A stretch of 64,000 bases of DNA from Bradyrhizobium liaoningense (GCF_018130955.1 NZ_JAFCJM010000033.1:24176-88175), one strand, 5' to 3'. Shown: positions 24,713 to 34,473, counted from the first letter of the stretch. Made by a program: numbers and translations. Notes: generated from the sequence alone by a model not told the origin.

Positions 24713-26347
24713 ATGACCTACGTCTATCCAAAATTCGGCTATCAGCGCTCGCAGGAGCAGGCGGACGGCATCGTGCGCCGGTATCCGATCGTGGTGATCG
24801 GCGCCGGCCCGATCGGCCTGACCGCCGCGCTCGATTGCGCGGCGCGCGGCCAGCGCGTGGTGGTGCTCGACGACAACGACACCGTCAGCATCGGCTCGCG
24901 CGCCGTCTGCTACGCCAAACGGCCGCTGGAGATCTGGGACCGCCTGCACTGTGCCGCACCGATGGTCGCGCGCGGCGTGAGCTGGCGCATCGGAAAAGTG
25001 TTTTTCCGCGACCAGCTCTCCTACCAGTTCGATCTGTTGCCCGAGCCCGACCACAAGATGCCGGCCATGATCAACCTCCAGCAATATTACCTGGAGGAGA
25101 TCCTGGTGACGCGGTGCGACGCCAACCCGCTGATCGACCTGCGCTGGAAGCATCGGCTGACCGGCCTCGCGCAGAAGGCCGACCACGCCGAGCTCACGGT
25201 GGAAACGCCCGACGGCGTCTTCACCATGGAGGCGCAATGGGTGATTGCCTGCGACGGCGCCAATTCCGATACGCGCAAGATGGTCGGGGCCGAGTTCACT
25301 GGACAGTATTTCCAGGACCGCTTCCTGATCGCCGACGTCGCCATCAAAGCAGAGTTTCCGACCGAGCGCTGGTTCTGGTTCGATCCGCCGTTCCATTCCG
25401 GCCAGTCCGTGCTGCTGCACCGTCAGGCCGACAACATCTGGCGCATCGATTTCCAGCTCGGCTGGGACGCCGATCCCGACGAGGAGAAGAAGCCGGAGCG
25501 CGTCATCCCGCGCATCAAGGCAATGCTCGGCGATGATGCCCAGTTCGAGCTCGAATGGGTCTCGATCTATCAGTTCGCCTGCCGACGCATCGACCGCTTC
25601 CGTCATGGCCGGGTGCTGTTTGCCGGCGACGCCGCGCATCAGGTGTCGCCGTTCGGCGCGCGCGGTGCCAATACCGGCGTCCAGGATATCGACAATCTCG
25701 CCTGGAAGCTCGCGCTGGTGCTGCGCGGCGAAGCGCCGGAATCGCTGATCGACAGCTATCATGACGAGCGCGCCTTTGCCGCCGACGACAATCTACTGAA
25801 CTCGACGCGCGCCACCGACTTCATCACGCCGAAGACCAGGGTGAGCCGGCATTTCCGCGACGCCGTGCTGGAGCTGGCCCAGGATCGCGGCTTTGCCCGT
25901 CCGCTCGTCAACAGCGGCCGGCTCTCGATGCCGACGCCCTACGTCGCCTCGCCCCTCAACACGGCGATCGACGACACGATCGCCGGCGAGATGCGCCCGG
26001 GCACCAACGCGGCGGATGCACCGATCTCGATCGACGGCAAGCCCGCCTGGTTCCTCAATCGCCTCGGCGACGGCTTCACCATCGTGACCTTCGGACATGC
26101 GACGAGCCGGATGCTGCTGACGGTCGGCCCGCTCACCGCCCGCATCATCCGGGTCGGGCACGACATCGACGACACGACTGGAATTCTCGCGGCGCGCTAC
26201 GGCGCATCGGCCGGCACCACGTATCTGTTCCGACCGGATCAATACGTCGCGGCACGCTGGGCGGAGTTCGACGAGGCCAAAATCGCCGACGCGCTGTTGC
26301 GCACGGCCGGCTACGTCCCGGCACAGCACGGGGAGATTGCGGCATGA
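24713..26347 (+). CDS. FAD-dependent aromatic monooxygenase, MhpA/PheA-like class A
   Basis: A 544-residue flavoprotein hydroxylase. The FAD fold is PIVVIGAGPIGLTAALDCAARGQ at residues 25-47; the DG motif is WVIACDGANSDTRKMVG; GRVLFAGDAAHQVSPFGARGANTGVQDIDNLAWKL is the third motif of class A monooxygenases. The C-terminal thioredoxin-like extension (from about residue 430) is seen in phenol hydroxylase and MhpA relatives. It uses NAD(P)H and O2 to hydroxylate a phenolic ring. The order VOC protein, monooxygenase, DUF2783 suggests a compact aromatic-ring pathway under MarR control. Substrate unknown. Confidence 0.88.
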   Translation: MTYVYPKFGYQRSQEQADGIVRRYPIVVIGAGPIGLTAALDCAARGQRVVVLDDNDTVSIGSRAVCYAKRPLEIWDRLHCAAPMVARGVSWRIGKVFFRDQLSYQFDLLPEPDHKMPAMINLQQYYLEEILVTRCDANPLIDLRWKHRLTGLAQKADHAELTVETPDGVFTMEAQWVIACDGANSDTRKMVGAEFTGQYFQDRFLIADVAIKAEFPTERWFWFDPPFHSGQSVLLHRQADNIWRIDFQLGWDADPDEEKKPERVIPRIKAMLGDDAQFELEWVSIYQFACRRIDRFRHGRVLFAGDAAHQVSPFGARGANTGVQDIDNLAWKLALVLRGEAPESLIDSYHDERAFAADDNLLNSTRATDFITPKTRVSRHFRDAVLELAQDRGFARPLVNSGRLSMPTPYVASPLNTAIDDTIAGEMRPGTNAADAPISIDGKPAWFLNRLGDGFTIVTFGHATSRMLLTVGPLTARIIRVGHDIDDTTGILAARYGASAGTTYLFRPDQYVAARWAEFDEAKIADALLRTAGYVPAQHGEIAA

Positions 26348-26538
26348 TACTGAACCGCTCGCCGAACATCGCCGATCCCGACGGCTTCTACGCCGAGCTG
26401 ATCGACAGCCAGCGCGATCTCGACGAGGAGCAGGCGCTGCGCATGAACGCCCGGTTGATCCTGCTGCTCGCCAACCACATCGGCGACCGCGGCGTGCTCT
26501 CCGAGGCGATTATCCACGCGCGCAACGCCGGCGGATAG
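26344..26538 (+). CDS. DUF2783 small protein
   Basis: A 64-residue protein overlapping the monooxygenase by 4 bp (ATGA). The segment DGFYAELIDSQRDLDEEQALRMNARLILLLANHIGD is typical of DUF2783 proteins that accompany class A flavin monooxygenases in Bradyrhizobium, Burkholderia and relatives. It is mostly alpha-helical and may stabilise or regulate the enzyme; no function has been shown to my knowledge. Confidence 0.82.
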   Translation: MILNRSPNIADPDGFYAELIDSQRDLDEEQALRMNARLILLLANHIGDRGVLSEAIIHARNAGG

Positions 26539-26714
26539 CCTGGTCTGCCCGGCGGCACCGATAATCGAGCTCATCGTCGGTTGAGCCCGAGCCGTGCAGG
26601 CTGGGACCCAGGCCTGCCCCGGCGCGAGCGCTCCGCAAGACCGGCCCGGCATGCAGAGCCTGACCCTCGGCAAACCCACTGGTTGCGCCGCGGCGGCCAC
26701 GCTAGAATTCGCCC

Positions 26715-28019
26715 ATGACCGTGACCGACATTGCAAGCCGAACCTACAATCACAGCTGGCGGCTGGACCCGATCGTCCGCAGCCTGCTCGATACCGATTT
26801 CTACAAGCTGTTGATGTTACAGATGATTCGGGAATTCTACCCGGATCAGAAAGTGACCTTTTCGGTCATCAACCGCTCCCGCCATGTGCGGCTCGGCGAG
26901 ATCATCGACGAGGGCGAGCTGCGCGCCCAGCTCGACCACGCCCGCACCATCCGCTTCACCAAGAAAGAGCTGATCTGGCTTGCCGGTAACACGTTCTACG
27001 GCAAGACTCACATGTTCTCGGCCGACTTCATCCGCTGGCTGGCCGAATTCCGCCTGCCCGAATACGAGCTGCGGAAGGTCGACGGCCAGTACGAATTACA
27101 TTTCCACGGTCCCTGGACCCACACCACCATGTGGGAGATTCCGGCGCTCGCGATCCTCAACGAGCTGCGCTCGCGCTCGGCCATGAAGGGCCGCGGCCGG
27201 TTCGAGCTCGACGTGCTCTATGCCCGCGCCAAGGCAAAACTCTGGACCAAGGTCGAGCGGCTGCGCAAGCTCGAGAATCTGCGCCTATCCGACTTCGGCA
27301 CCCGCCGCCGGCACGGCTTCCTCTGGCAGCGCTGGTGCGTCGAGGCGGTGAAGGAAGGTCTGGGTCCGTCCTTCATCGGCACCTCGAACGTGCTGCTGGC
27401 GATGGACAACGACCTCGAGGCGATCGGCACCAACGCCCATGAGCTGCCGATGGTGGCAGCGGCACTCGCCAAGGACGACGAAGAGTTGCGCTGGGCGCCC
27501 TATCGCATCCTCGACCAGTGGCGCCAGACCTATGGCGGCAACCTTTTGATCGCGCTGCCCGATGCCTTCGGCACAAAAGCCTTCCTGCGCGATGCACCGG
27601 AATGGGTCGCAGACTGGACCGGCTTCCGCCCCGACAGCGCGCCGCCGATCCAGGCAGGCGAAGAGATCATCGCGTGGTGGGAGAAGAAGGGCCGCAACCC
27701 CAAGGACAAGCTGCTGGTGTTCTCGGACGCGATGGATGTCGGCTCGATCGAGGAGACCTATCACCACTTCACCGGCCAGGTGCGGCTCTCCTTCGGCTGG
27801 GGCACCAACCTCACCAATGATTTCGTCGGCTGCCCGCCGGACGCCTCGATCAATCTCGATCCGATCTCGCTCGTCTGCAAGGTGTCGTCGGTCGACGGCA
27901 GGCCGGCGGTGAAGCTGTCCGACAATCCGGAGAAGGCGACCGGCATGGCCTCGGAGATCGAGCGGTACTTGCGCGTGTTCGGCGATGCCGGACGGGTGCG
28001 CAAGGCGGTGCTGGTGTGA
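26715..28019 (+). CDS. pncB: Nicotinate phosphoribosyltransferase
   Basis: A 434-residue NAPRTase of the Preiss-Handler NAD salvage route, making nicotinate mononucleotide from nicotinate and PRPP with ATP. Key stretches: LDTDFYKLLMLQMI at the N-terminus, GTRRRHGF and FIGTSNVLLA, the phosphorylated histidine in GTNAHELPMV, and VFSDAMDVGSIEETYHHF with SFGWGTNLTNDF near the PRPP site. Length and order match E. coli PncB. It stands alone; the upstream 176 bp hold nothing I recognise. Confidence 0.95.
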   Translation: MTVTDIASRTYNHSWRLDPIVRSLLDTDFYKLLMLQMIREFYPDQKVTFSVINRSRHVRLGEIIDEGELRAQLDHARTIRFTKKELIWLAGNTFYGKTHMFSADFIRWLAEFRLPEYELRKVDGQYELHFHGPWTHTTMWEIPALAILNELRSRSAMKGRGRFELDVLYARAKAKLWTKVERLRKLENLRLSDFGTRRRHGFLWQRWCVEAVKEGLGPSFIGTSNVLLAMDNDLEAIGTNAHELPMVAAALAKDDEELRWAPYRILDQWRQTYGGNLLIALPDAFGTKAFLRDAPEWVADWTGFRPDSAPPIQAGEEIIAWWEKKGRNPKDKLLVFSDAMDVGSIEETYHHFTGQVRLSFGWGTNLTNDFVGCPPDASINLDPISLVCKVSSVDGRPAVKLSDNPEKATGMASEIERYLRVFGDAGRVRKAVLV

Positions 28020-28140
28020 GGCAATCGAATTTCACGCCTTCAATGCGCTGCAGCGGCTTGAGACGCAGCGACATTGCGCAGGCGGTGGATGCGCCTAGCA
28101 TCCCGGTTCGATCACCGCGCATGGACAATCGGAGCATGGG

Positions 28141-28845
28141 ATGTCGACATTCGTCTTGGTTCACGGCGCCTGGGGCGGCGCGCACGGTTTTCGGCATGTC
28201 CGTCGATTGCTCCGTTCCGAACAGCACGAGGTGTCGAGCCCCGGCCTGACCGGTGTCGGCGAGCGCATCCATTTGTCGAGCCCGATGGTCGGCCTCGGCA
28301 CGCATATCCGCGACGTGGTCAACCACATCCTGTACGAGGATCTCGACAAGATCGTGCTGGTCGGCTTCTCCTATGGCGGCTTCGTCGTCACCGGCGCGCT
28401 GGAGCACATCGCCGAGCGCGTCTCGCACCTCGTCTATCTCGACGCCTTCGTGCCTGGAAATGGCGAGTCGGTCTGGTCGCATCTCGGGCGCGATGGGCGG
28501 CCCAAGATGGAACTCGGTCAGGATTGGGCGATCACAGGTCCCGTGCGCGAGTTCGACAGTCCGGAGGAAGCGGCCTGGATGGCCGCGCGACGGACGACCC
28601 AGCCGCAAGGCTGCTTTACGGAGCCCGTGTTCCTGGCTCAACCGCTGGAGTCGTTTCCGTTCACCAGGACCTATATCAAGGCAACAGCGGCGCCAGAGAA
28701 TGACATCGGCAACAACGCTTTCTGGCGGGCGGCCAGACACGCGAAGGGGTCGCCGGCCTGGCGCTACCACGAGGTCGCCACCAATCACATGGTCGCAAAC
28801 AACAGGCCCGAGGAGCTGGTCCGGATCCTGGCAGGCCTTGCCTAG
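28141..28845 (+). CDS. Alpha/beta hydrolase (EstC/methylesterase-like)
   Basis: A 234-residue alpha/beta hydrolase. It opens with TFVLVHGAWGGAHGF (oxyanion HG), has Ser in VGFSYGGFV as nucleophile and His in VATNHMVANNRPEEL as base. This compact form resembles plant methylesterases and bacterial EstC-type esterases. ATG at 28141 has GGAG 7 nt upstream. It is monocistronic; no pathway partner is obvious. Substrate unknown. Confidence 0.85.
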   Translation: MSTFVLVHGAWGGAHGFRHVRRLLRSEQHEVSSPGLTGVGERIHLSSPMVGLGTHIRDVVNHILYEDLDKIVLVGFSYGGFVVTGALEHIAERVSHLVYLDAFVPGNGESVWSHLGRDGRPKMELGQDWAITGPVREFDSPEEAAWMAARRTTQPQGCFTEPVFLAQPLESFPFTRTYIKATAAPENDIGNNAFWRAARHAKGSPAWRYHEVATNHMVANNRPEELVRILAGLA

Positions 28846-29133
28846 CTTGGAGCCGACCGCGCTCGTCTGCGATCGTAAATCACGCAAGCAGGCAGCTTGC
28901 GCGTCACGTTCGAGTAAACGGCAATCCTGACATTTGAGACGATTGCCCTAACCAAACCCGGAGAGTTCCGGATGTCAGGCAATTTCGTTGATCTGCTCTC
29001 GTCCCTTTCACGATGGGTTCACTGTCGCGAACGGTCGTCACCCGCCTTCAGGCCGGATTAAGTTCCGCAGCGTCTACTCCACGTTGTATGCACAGAGCCA
29101 CGCCAGGGTGGTCGTCGGATTGGGGAACGACTC

Positions 29134-30432
29134 TTGTTTCGCAGAACCGTCGCGTCGATGAAGGAGCGCAGCTTCCTTCACGTGATCAAGCTCGTCTCGC
29201 CGTTCGTGGCGGTCGCGCTGCTGCAAGCCTTGCTGGCCATCGGCAGCCTCGAAGTGCTGTCGTCGGTCCGCGCCTATGTTGCCGGCGAAGCGCTGTGGTC
29301 ACGTGCGCAGAAGAACGCGGTCTACGACCTCGACCTGTACCTGCATTCGGGCGATCGGACTTTCTTCGACCAATATCAGGATGCGCTCGCTGTCCCGATC
29401 GGCGACAAGTTTGCAAGGCGCGCACTCGAACGCCAGCCTGAAGACCTCGATGCGGCGAGCCATGGATTTCTGCAAGGTGGCAATCATCCCGACGACGTCC
29501 CCGGCCTGATCTGGCTCTATCGTTACTTCCATCACGTCAGCTTCATGGATGCCGCGATCCAGCATTGGGTGGCCACCGACCCGATGCTGCTCGAATTGAC
29601 GATCTTCGGGGAAGCCATCGACACGGAGATGAAGCAGGGGCCGATTCGAGACGAGCAACGCCTGCGGTTTCTGACCAGCCGCCTCCACGAGCTGAACAGT
29701 CAGTTCACCGAGCGTGCGGACCGCTTTTCCGCGGTGCTCGGTGAGGGATCGCGCACCATCAAGGTGCTGCTCACGCTGGCAAACCTCGCGGCTGCCGGCA
29801 CGCTCATTCTGCTGATGGTGTGGCGGATCCGCCGCCTCGTCCAGCAGCGCGAAGCCTTCGAGAATGCCTTGAAGGCAGAGAAGGAGCGCCTGAGCTGGCA
29901 GGCCACCCACGATGCGATGACGGGCCTTGCCAACCGGCGCGACTTCGAGGTCCGGCTGGAGCACGAACTCGGCGAGGTCGGTCGCGCGCCGCTCGCCCTG
30001 ATCCTGCTCGACCTCGACCAGTTCAAGGCCGTGAACGACAGCTGCGGCCATCTCGCGGGCGACCGTCTGCTGTGCGATATCGCACGCCTGCTGCAAAAGG
30101 ACCGCCGGCCGCATGACCATGTCGCCCGGCTCGGAGGCGATGAGTTCGGGATCATCCTGCCACGCTGCACACCCTACGACGGGGTCGACATCGCCGAACG
30201 GCTGCGACGGTCGTTCGAGCTGTTCGCCTTCTCGTGGGACGATCGCAGCTTTGCGGTCACTGCAAGCATCGGGCTGGCCTGCATCTCGGACGCAACGATC
30301 GGCCTCGAGGAAGCGTTGCGGCAGGCGGATGCCGCCTGTTACGGCGCCAAGCAGAAGGGCCGCAACCGGGTGCAGGTCTATCACGCCTCAGAAGGCGCGC
30401 AGACGGACCCGCGGCGGCGCCAGGTGGCTTGA
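29134..30432 (+). CDS. Membrane-anchored diguanylate cyclase (GGDEF)
   Basis: A 432-residue protein: transmembrane helix at about residues 22-42, a periplasmic helical sensor region (about 45-210), a second transmembrane helix (about 212-233), and a GGDEF domain (about 255-420). The active site is exactly GGDEF, and RPHD five residues upstream fits the RxxD product-inhibition site, so it should make c-di-GMP under feedback control. No EAL domain. The start is uncertain: TTG at 29134 has GGGGA at good spacing, ATG at 29158 lacks a ribosome site. The next frame-matched DNA is a decayed autotransporter barrel. Confidence 0.88.
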   Translation: MFRRTVASMKERSFLHVIKLVSPFVAVALLQALLAIGSLEVLSSVRAYVAGEALWSRAQKNAVYDLDLYLHSGDRTFFDQYQDALAVPIGDKFARRALERQPEDLDAASHGFLQGGNHPDDVPGLIWLYRYFHHVSFMDAAIQHWVATDPMLLELTIFGEAIDTEMKQGPIRDEQRLRFLTSRLHELNSQFTERADRFSAVLGEGSRTIKVLLTLANLAAAGTLILLMVWRIRRLVQQREAFENALKAEKERLSWQATHDAMTGLANRRDFEVRLEHELGEVGRAPLALILLDLDQFKAVNDSCGHLAGDRLLCDIARLLQKDRRPHDHVARLGGDEFGIILPRCTPYDGVDIAERLRRSFELFAFSWDDRSFAVTASIGLACISDATIGLEEALRQADAACYGAKQKGRNRVQVYHASEGAQTDPRRRQVA

Positions 30433-30438
30433 AATGCT

Positions 30439-31156
30439 ATGACCTCGACGCGTCGTCGACGCAGCCGCGGCGCAGTGTTCGGCTTTGCGCTCTCGGGCGG
30501 CGGCACCAAATGGGACCTTGCGCAGGCGATCGGCGGCGGCAAGAGCGACGCGCTGCAGGCCGGCGTCTACACCGCGGTGCGTTCGGGACCGGCCTATCTC
30601 GCCGCCTCGCTCGCCGTGGCCAATCATTGGATGTCAACGGACCGCTTTGCGCCCTTCGGCAATCAGCTCACCGCGAAGTTCAACGCGCATCGAGGGCGGC
30701 TATCGGTTCGCTACGCCGATCGGCGGCTTCACACCCTACGCGGCAGCGCAGATGCAGTATTTTCGCACGCCCACCTATACCGAGACCGATCTCGCCGGCA
30801 GCGGCTTCGGCCTGACCTATCAGGGACGCAGCGCCTACGACACGCGGAGCGAGCTAGGCGCGCGCTTCGACCGCGCGGCGATGATCACCCCCAATTCCGT
30901 TCTGACGCTGCGCGGTCGTGCGGCTTGGGCACACGACTGGGTGAGCGATCCGACGCTGGTTGCCGCGTTCCAGACGCTGCCCGGCGCGAGCTTTATCGTC
31001 AACGGGGCCACGCCGGCGAAGGACGCCGGACTCATCTCTGCCGGAGGCGAGCTGAAATTCACCAACGGCATCACGCTCTCGGCCAAATTTGACGGCGAGT
31101 TCGCGGCTCGCAGCACCACCTATGCCGGCACGGCGAGCCTGCGATATGGGTGGTAG
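30439..31156 (+). pseudogene. Decayed autotransporter beta-barrel (C-terminal part)
   Basis: Residues from FGFALSGGGTKWDLAQAIGGG to about 30690 in one frame, then GYRFATPIGGFTPYAAAQ to ASLRYGW in the next frame, together read as the C-terminal barrel of a type V autotransporter, ending in the usual aromatic residue. The frame changes near 30690, where a few residues also seem to be missing, and no passenger domain or signal peptide precedes it. It begins 7 bp after the diguanylate cyclase stop and in the same frame. I call it a 5'-truncated, frameshifted relic. Confidence 0.8.
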
Positions 31157-31167
31157 CGGGCAGGAAA

Positions 31168-32268
31168 CTACCCCGCCGTCCGCCGCTCCTGCGCGTAGCG
31201 CACGAGCGCGGCGAAGCGATAGATGCCGTGCACGAATTTTCCATAGGGCATGGTGATGAACAGCGCGAACACGGCGCCGAGATGCAGAGCCAGCAGCGGC
31301 CCCATGGCTGAGGTTTCCCGCAGGAGCAGCAGGGCAAGGCCGGTGATACCGGTCAAAAACAGCATGGCGATGAAGCCGACATCCATGCCGTAGCGGCTCT
31401 CATCCACCAGCGCCGCATCGCGCTGCGTCTTCGCCAGGAAAAGGCCGATGGGCCCTGCGATGAGGCCGATGCCGCCGAGCGTGCCGAGCACGACCGGCAG
31501 GTCCCACCACGGATAGGGCGCCTCGCGTGCGAGGAGATAGTGATAGAGGGTTGCGACCGAGGTCGCGGCGAAGCACAGCAGGAAGCCGTAGAAAGTCAGG
31601 TGATGATAGAGCTTGCGCCGGTCGGTCGGCTTGTCATCCTCGTTGTAGCAGCCGACGCCGCCGCCATGGAGATAGCGCAGCTCGCCGGCATCGCGAATCG
31701 CCTGGAAGATCGAGCCGCCATCGGCGCGTCCTCGAATGGGTTCACCAATGTCGCGCCAGAAGGCGCGCATACTCAGCACCAGCGCCAGGATCGCATAGAG
31801 GAAAGCGGCGGAAAACAGCGCGGCCATCGCGTTATGCGGCATCAGCTTGTAGAAGGCGCCGGGTCCCGTGTGGACGCCGAACAGCGCCGTGCGATCATTG
31901 AACGCCGCAAAGCCCAGGATGAAGACGGCCATGCTGAGCGCGGCAACGATGCTGATGACGAGCCCGTTGCGCGCGAACGCACCGGACAGCGCCCGTGGCC
32001 AGACGTAGGCCGCGTAGGATTCCGCGCGCGCGACCGCGAGCGTCTTCGGAACATTGACGTTGAACTCGTGCGGCGGCGAGAACTGGCAGTCGACATAGCA
32101 GGCGCCGCAGGAATGGCAGAGGTTTGCGAGATAGTTGAGGTCGCCGTCGGAGAAGGCGCGGCGCATCTCCATGGCGGGGAAAACCGCGCACAGGCCTTCG
32201 CAGTAGCGGCAGGAATTGCAGACCGTCATCAGACGGTCGCTCTCCTCGAGGATCCTAGTTCTGTGCAT
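31168..32268 (-). CDS. tcuB: Tricarballylate utilization iron-sulfur membrane protein TcuB/CitB
   Basis: A 366-residue protein. The N-terminus carries two 4Fe-4S cysteine clusters (MTVCNSCRYCEGLCAVFP and CHSCGACYVDCQFSPPHEF), and the rest has about six transmembrane helices. In Salmonella, TcuB reoxidises the flavin of the tricarballylate dehydrogenase TcuA and passes electrons to the membrane. It overlaps tcuA by 14 bp, a coupled operon. No TcuC carrier is in the window, so uptake may use another transporter. The close relative CitB of citrate systems is an alternative name. Confidence 0.9.
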   Translation of the reverse strand: MHRTRILEESDRLMTVCNSCRYCEGLCAVFPAMEMRRAFSDGDLNYLANLCHSCGACYVDCQFSPPHEFNVNVPKTLAVARAESYAAYVWPRALSGAFARNGLVISIVAALSMAVFILGFAAFNDRTALFGVHTGPGAFYKLMPHNAMAALFSAAFLYAILALVLSMRAFWRDIGEPIRGRADGGSIFQAIRDAGELRYLHGGGVGCYNEDDKPTDRRKLYHHLTFYGFLLCFAATSVATLYHYLLAREAPYPWWDLPVVLGTLGGIGLIAGPIGLFLAKTQRDAALVDESRYGMDVGFIAMLFLTGITGLALLLLRETSAMGPLLALHLGAVFALFITMPYGKFVHGIYRFAALVRYAQERRTAG

Positions 32269-33646
32269 GTTTTGCCGCTTCCCGTCCCGCGATGCGCCCG
32301 AACACGCTGCCGATGGTCATGCCCATGCCGGCCGCATAGCCCTTGCCCAGCACATTGCCCGCCATGATTTCACCCGCCGCGAACATGTTGGCGGCCGGCT
32401 TGCCGTCCTGCATCAGCATGCGCGCCTCCTTGTTCACGCGCGTGCCGAGATAGGTGAAGGTGATGCCCGGCCGCACCGGATAGGCGAGATAGGGTGGCGT
32501 CTCGATGCGCCGCGCCCAATGCGTCTTGGGCGGCGTGATGCCCTCAGTGCGGCAATCGTCCAGAATGGTGTGGTCGAAGGTGCCTGATAGCACCGCGGCG
32601 TTGAAATCGGCAATGGTCTTGTCCAGCGCCGCCGCGTCGAGCGTCAGCTTGCCGGCGAGCTCGGCAACGGTCGCGCCCGCGATCGGCGGGAACAGCGTCG
32701 GCATGAAGCTCGTGACCACGGTCGAGTCGAAGATGATGTAGGCGATCTGGTCGGGCTGCGCGGCGACGAGCCTGCCCCAAATCGCGTAGCGCTTCGGCCA
32801 GATGTCCTCGCCCTCATCGTAGAAGCGCACGGCGTGCTTGTTGACGACGATGCCGAACACGACCGAATCGTGCCGCGTGATGATGCCGCCGTCGAACTTT
32901 GGCGCGCGGGCATCGATCGCGACCGCGTGGCATTGGGTGGGATCGCCGACCTCCTGCACGCCCTTGTCGAGCAGCATCTTCAGGATCGAGCCGCGGTTAT
33001 AGGGCGTGCCGCGGATCAGAAAATTGTCGGCGGCCTCGCCCCAATATTGTTTCAACCATTCGATGTTGGCCTCGAAGCCGCCGGCGGCTGCAACTAGCGA
33101 GGTGGCGCGGATCTCGGTCGCGCCCCTGACCGGCCGCTTCACGCGTGCGGCGAGGAACATGCCGTCCTCGATCACGAGGTCGATCACCTCCGCATCATAC
33201 TCGATGTCGACGCCGAGCTGTTCCGCGGTGAGATACAGCGCGTTCAGCATCGCGCGGCCGCCACCTAAGAAGAAGGAGTTGGTACGCCCCAGGCTCAGCG
33301 TGCCGCCGAGCGAGGGCTGCCAGCGCACGCCCTGCTCCACGATCCAGTTCAAAATGTCCTTGGACTCCCGGATCATGTGGCGGGCGAGCTCTTCGTCCGT
33401 CTGCCCGCCGGTGACCAGCAGAAGGTCCTTCCAGAACTCTTCTTCCGTGTACGGGCCGGTCAAAATCTCGGTCGCGGCGTCATGGGCGCAGCGCATGTTG
33501 CGGGTATGGCGCGTATTGCCACCGCGGTAGAATTTTGGCGCGCCTTCGAGCACGAGGACGGAGGCGCCGCCGCGACGGGCGCTGATCGCCGCGCACAACG
33601 CCGCATTGCCGCCGCCGATCACCAGCACGTCGTATTTGCCGTTCAT
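32255..33646 (-). CDS. tcuA: FAD-dependent tricarballylate dehydrogenase TcuA
   Basis: A 463-residue flavoprotein of the fumarate reductase family. FAD fold YDVLVIGGGNAALCAAISARRGG at residues 5-27, then GGNTRHTRNMRCAHD. C-terminal MFAAGEIMAGNVLGKGYAAGMGMTIG closes the FAD site. It oxidises tricarballylate to cis-aconitate, with TcuB as electron acceptor. The start is divergent from a GntR-type regulator, with a 14-bp palindrome between them. Clustering with tcuB makes the assignment solid at family level; the natural substrate in this organism could be a related tricarboxylate. Confidence 0.9.
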   Translation of the reverse strand: MNGKYDVLVIGGGNAALCAAISARRGGASVLVLEGAPKFYRGGNTRHTRNMRCAHDAATEILTGPYTEEEFWKDLLLVTGGQTDEELARHMIRESKDILNWIVEQGVRWQPSLGGTLSLGRTNSFFLGGGRAMLNALYLTAEQLGVDIEYDAEVIDLVIEDGMFLAARVKRPVRGATEIRATSLVAAAGGFEANIEWLKQYWGEAADNFLIRGTPYNRGSILKMLLDKGVQEVGDPTQCHAVAIDARAPKFDGGIITRHDSVVFGIVVNKHAVRFYDEGEDIWPKRYAIWGRLVAAQPDQIAYIIFDSTVVTSFMPTLFPPIAGATVAELAGKLTLDAAALDKTIADFNAAVLSGTFDHTILDDCRTEGITPPKTHWARRIETPPYLAYPVRPGITFTYLGTRVNKEARMLMQDGKPAANMFAAGEIMAGNVLGKGYAAGMGMTIGSVFGRIAGREAAKHAQN

Positions 33647-33718
33647 GCCGTCTGCCTCGGGGATACGTCCCTTGAGAATTCCGCCGTTTGCAGGCCGCCG
33701 TCAACGGCCATTGCGCAC

Positions 33719-33732
33719 CTTTGTATACAAAG
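33719..33732. promoter_or_regulatory. Palindromic GntR operator candidate CTTTGTATACAAAG
   Basis: A perfect 14-bp palindrome in the tcuA-gntR divergent region, 73 bp from the tcuA start and 64 bp from the GntR start. Its TTGTATACAA core is the type of site bound by FCD-class GntR regulators. A second TATACA follows at 33735-33740. Confidence 0.6.
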
Positions 33733-33795
33733 ATATACATTAGCTCCGCAAGCGCCCGGTTTGCATGGACAGGATGCAGCCGGCGAAGGAAACAG

Positions 33796-34473
33796 ATGGC
33801 AAAACGTCCGGCAAAGGCGATCGGTTCGATTTCGCGCGGCTCAGGCCTCGCGCTGGGCGAAGCTGTGTTCCGCTCGCTCTGCGAGGCAATGCAGGCAGGC
33901 CACTACCGCGCCGGCGACCGCCTGCGCGAGGAGGAGGTCGCGCAGCGGCTCAAGGTCAGCCGCACCCCGGTGCGGGAAGCGTTGGGACGGCTGGCGGCAC
34001 GCGGCTTTGTCGAGCCGGCCGCAGGCCGGGGATTGATCGTCCGCAGCCTCGACATTTCCGAGGTGCTCGAGCTCTACGCCATGCGGGAAATCCTGGAAGG
34101 CGCGGCCGCCCGGCTTGCCGCGGAACATGCTTCAAGGCTGGAAGTCGACGCGCTGTCGGATATCGAGCAGGCCTTTACCGACGCCTCCGACGCCGCCGAG
34201 ATGGCGAGGCTCAACCGCGCCTTCCACGAAGCGATCTGCCGCGCCGCGCGCAACCGCTATCTCGACAATGCGTCACGGGAGCTGCAGGACTGGATCGCGC
34301 TGCTCGGCCCGACCACCTTCACCGTCACCGGCCGTCCGTCGACCAGCCACCGGGAACATCAGGCCATCATCAACGCAATTGCGGCGCGCGACGGCGACAA
34401 GGCCGAACGGCTGGCGCGCGAGCACATTCGCGAGGCGCTCCGCTGCCGGCTCAAACTGTTGCAGAAGCAGTAG
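33796..34473 (+). CDS. GntR-family (FCD subclass) transcriptional regulator
   Basis: A 225-residue regulator: N-terminal winged helix (GDRLREEEVAQRLKVSRTPVREALGRLAARGFVEPAAGRG) and an all-helical FCD effector domain with metal/ligand histidines (FHEAICRAARN; HREHQAIINAI; EHIREAL). ATG at 33796 has GAAGGA upstream. Being divergent from tcuAB with a palindrome between, it is the likely repressor of tricarballylate use, in place of the LysR-type TcuR of Salmonella. Ligand inferred only from context. Confidence 0.88.
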   Translation: MAKRPAKAIGSISRGSGLALGEAVFRSLCEAMQAGHYRAGDRLREEEVAQRLKVSRTPVREALGRLAARGFVEPAAGRGLIVRSLDISEVLELYAMREILEGAAARLAAEHASRLEVDALSDIEQAFTDASDAAEMARLNRAFHEAICRAARNRYLDNASRELQDWIALLGPTTFTVTGRPSTSHREHQAIINAIAARDGDKAERLAREHIREALRCRLKLLQKQ

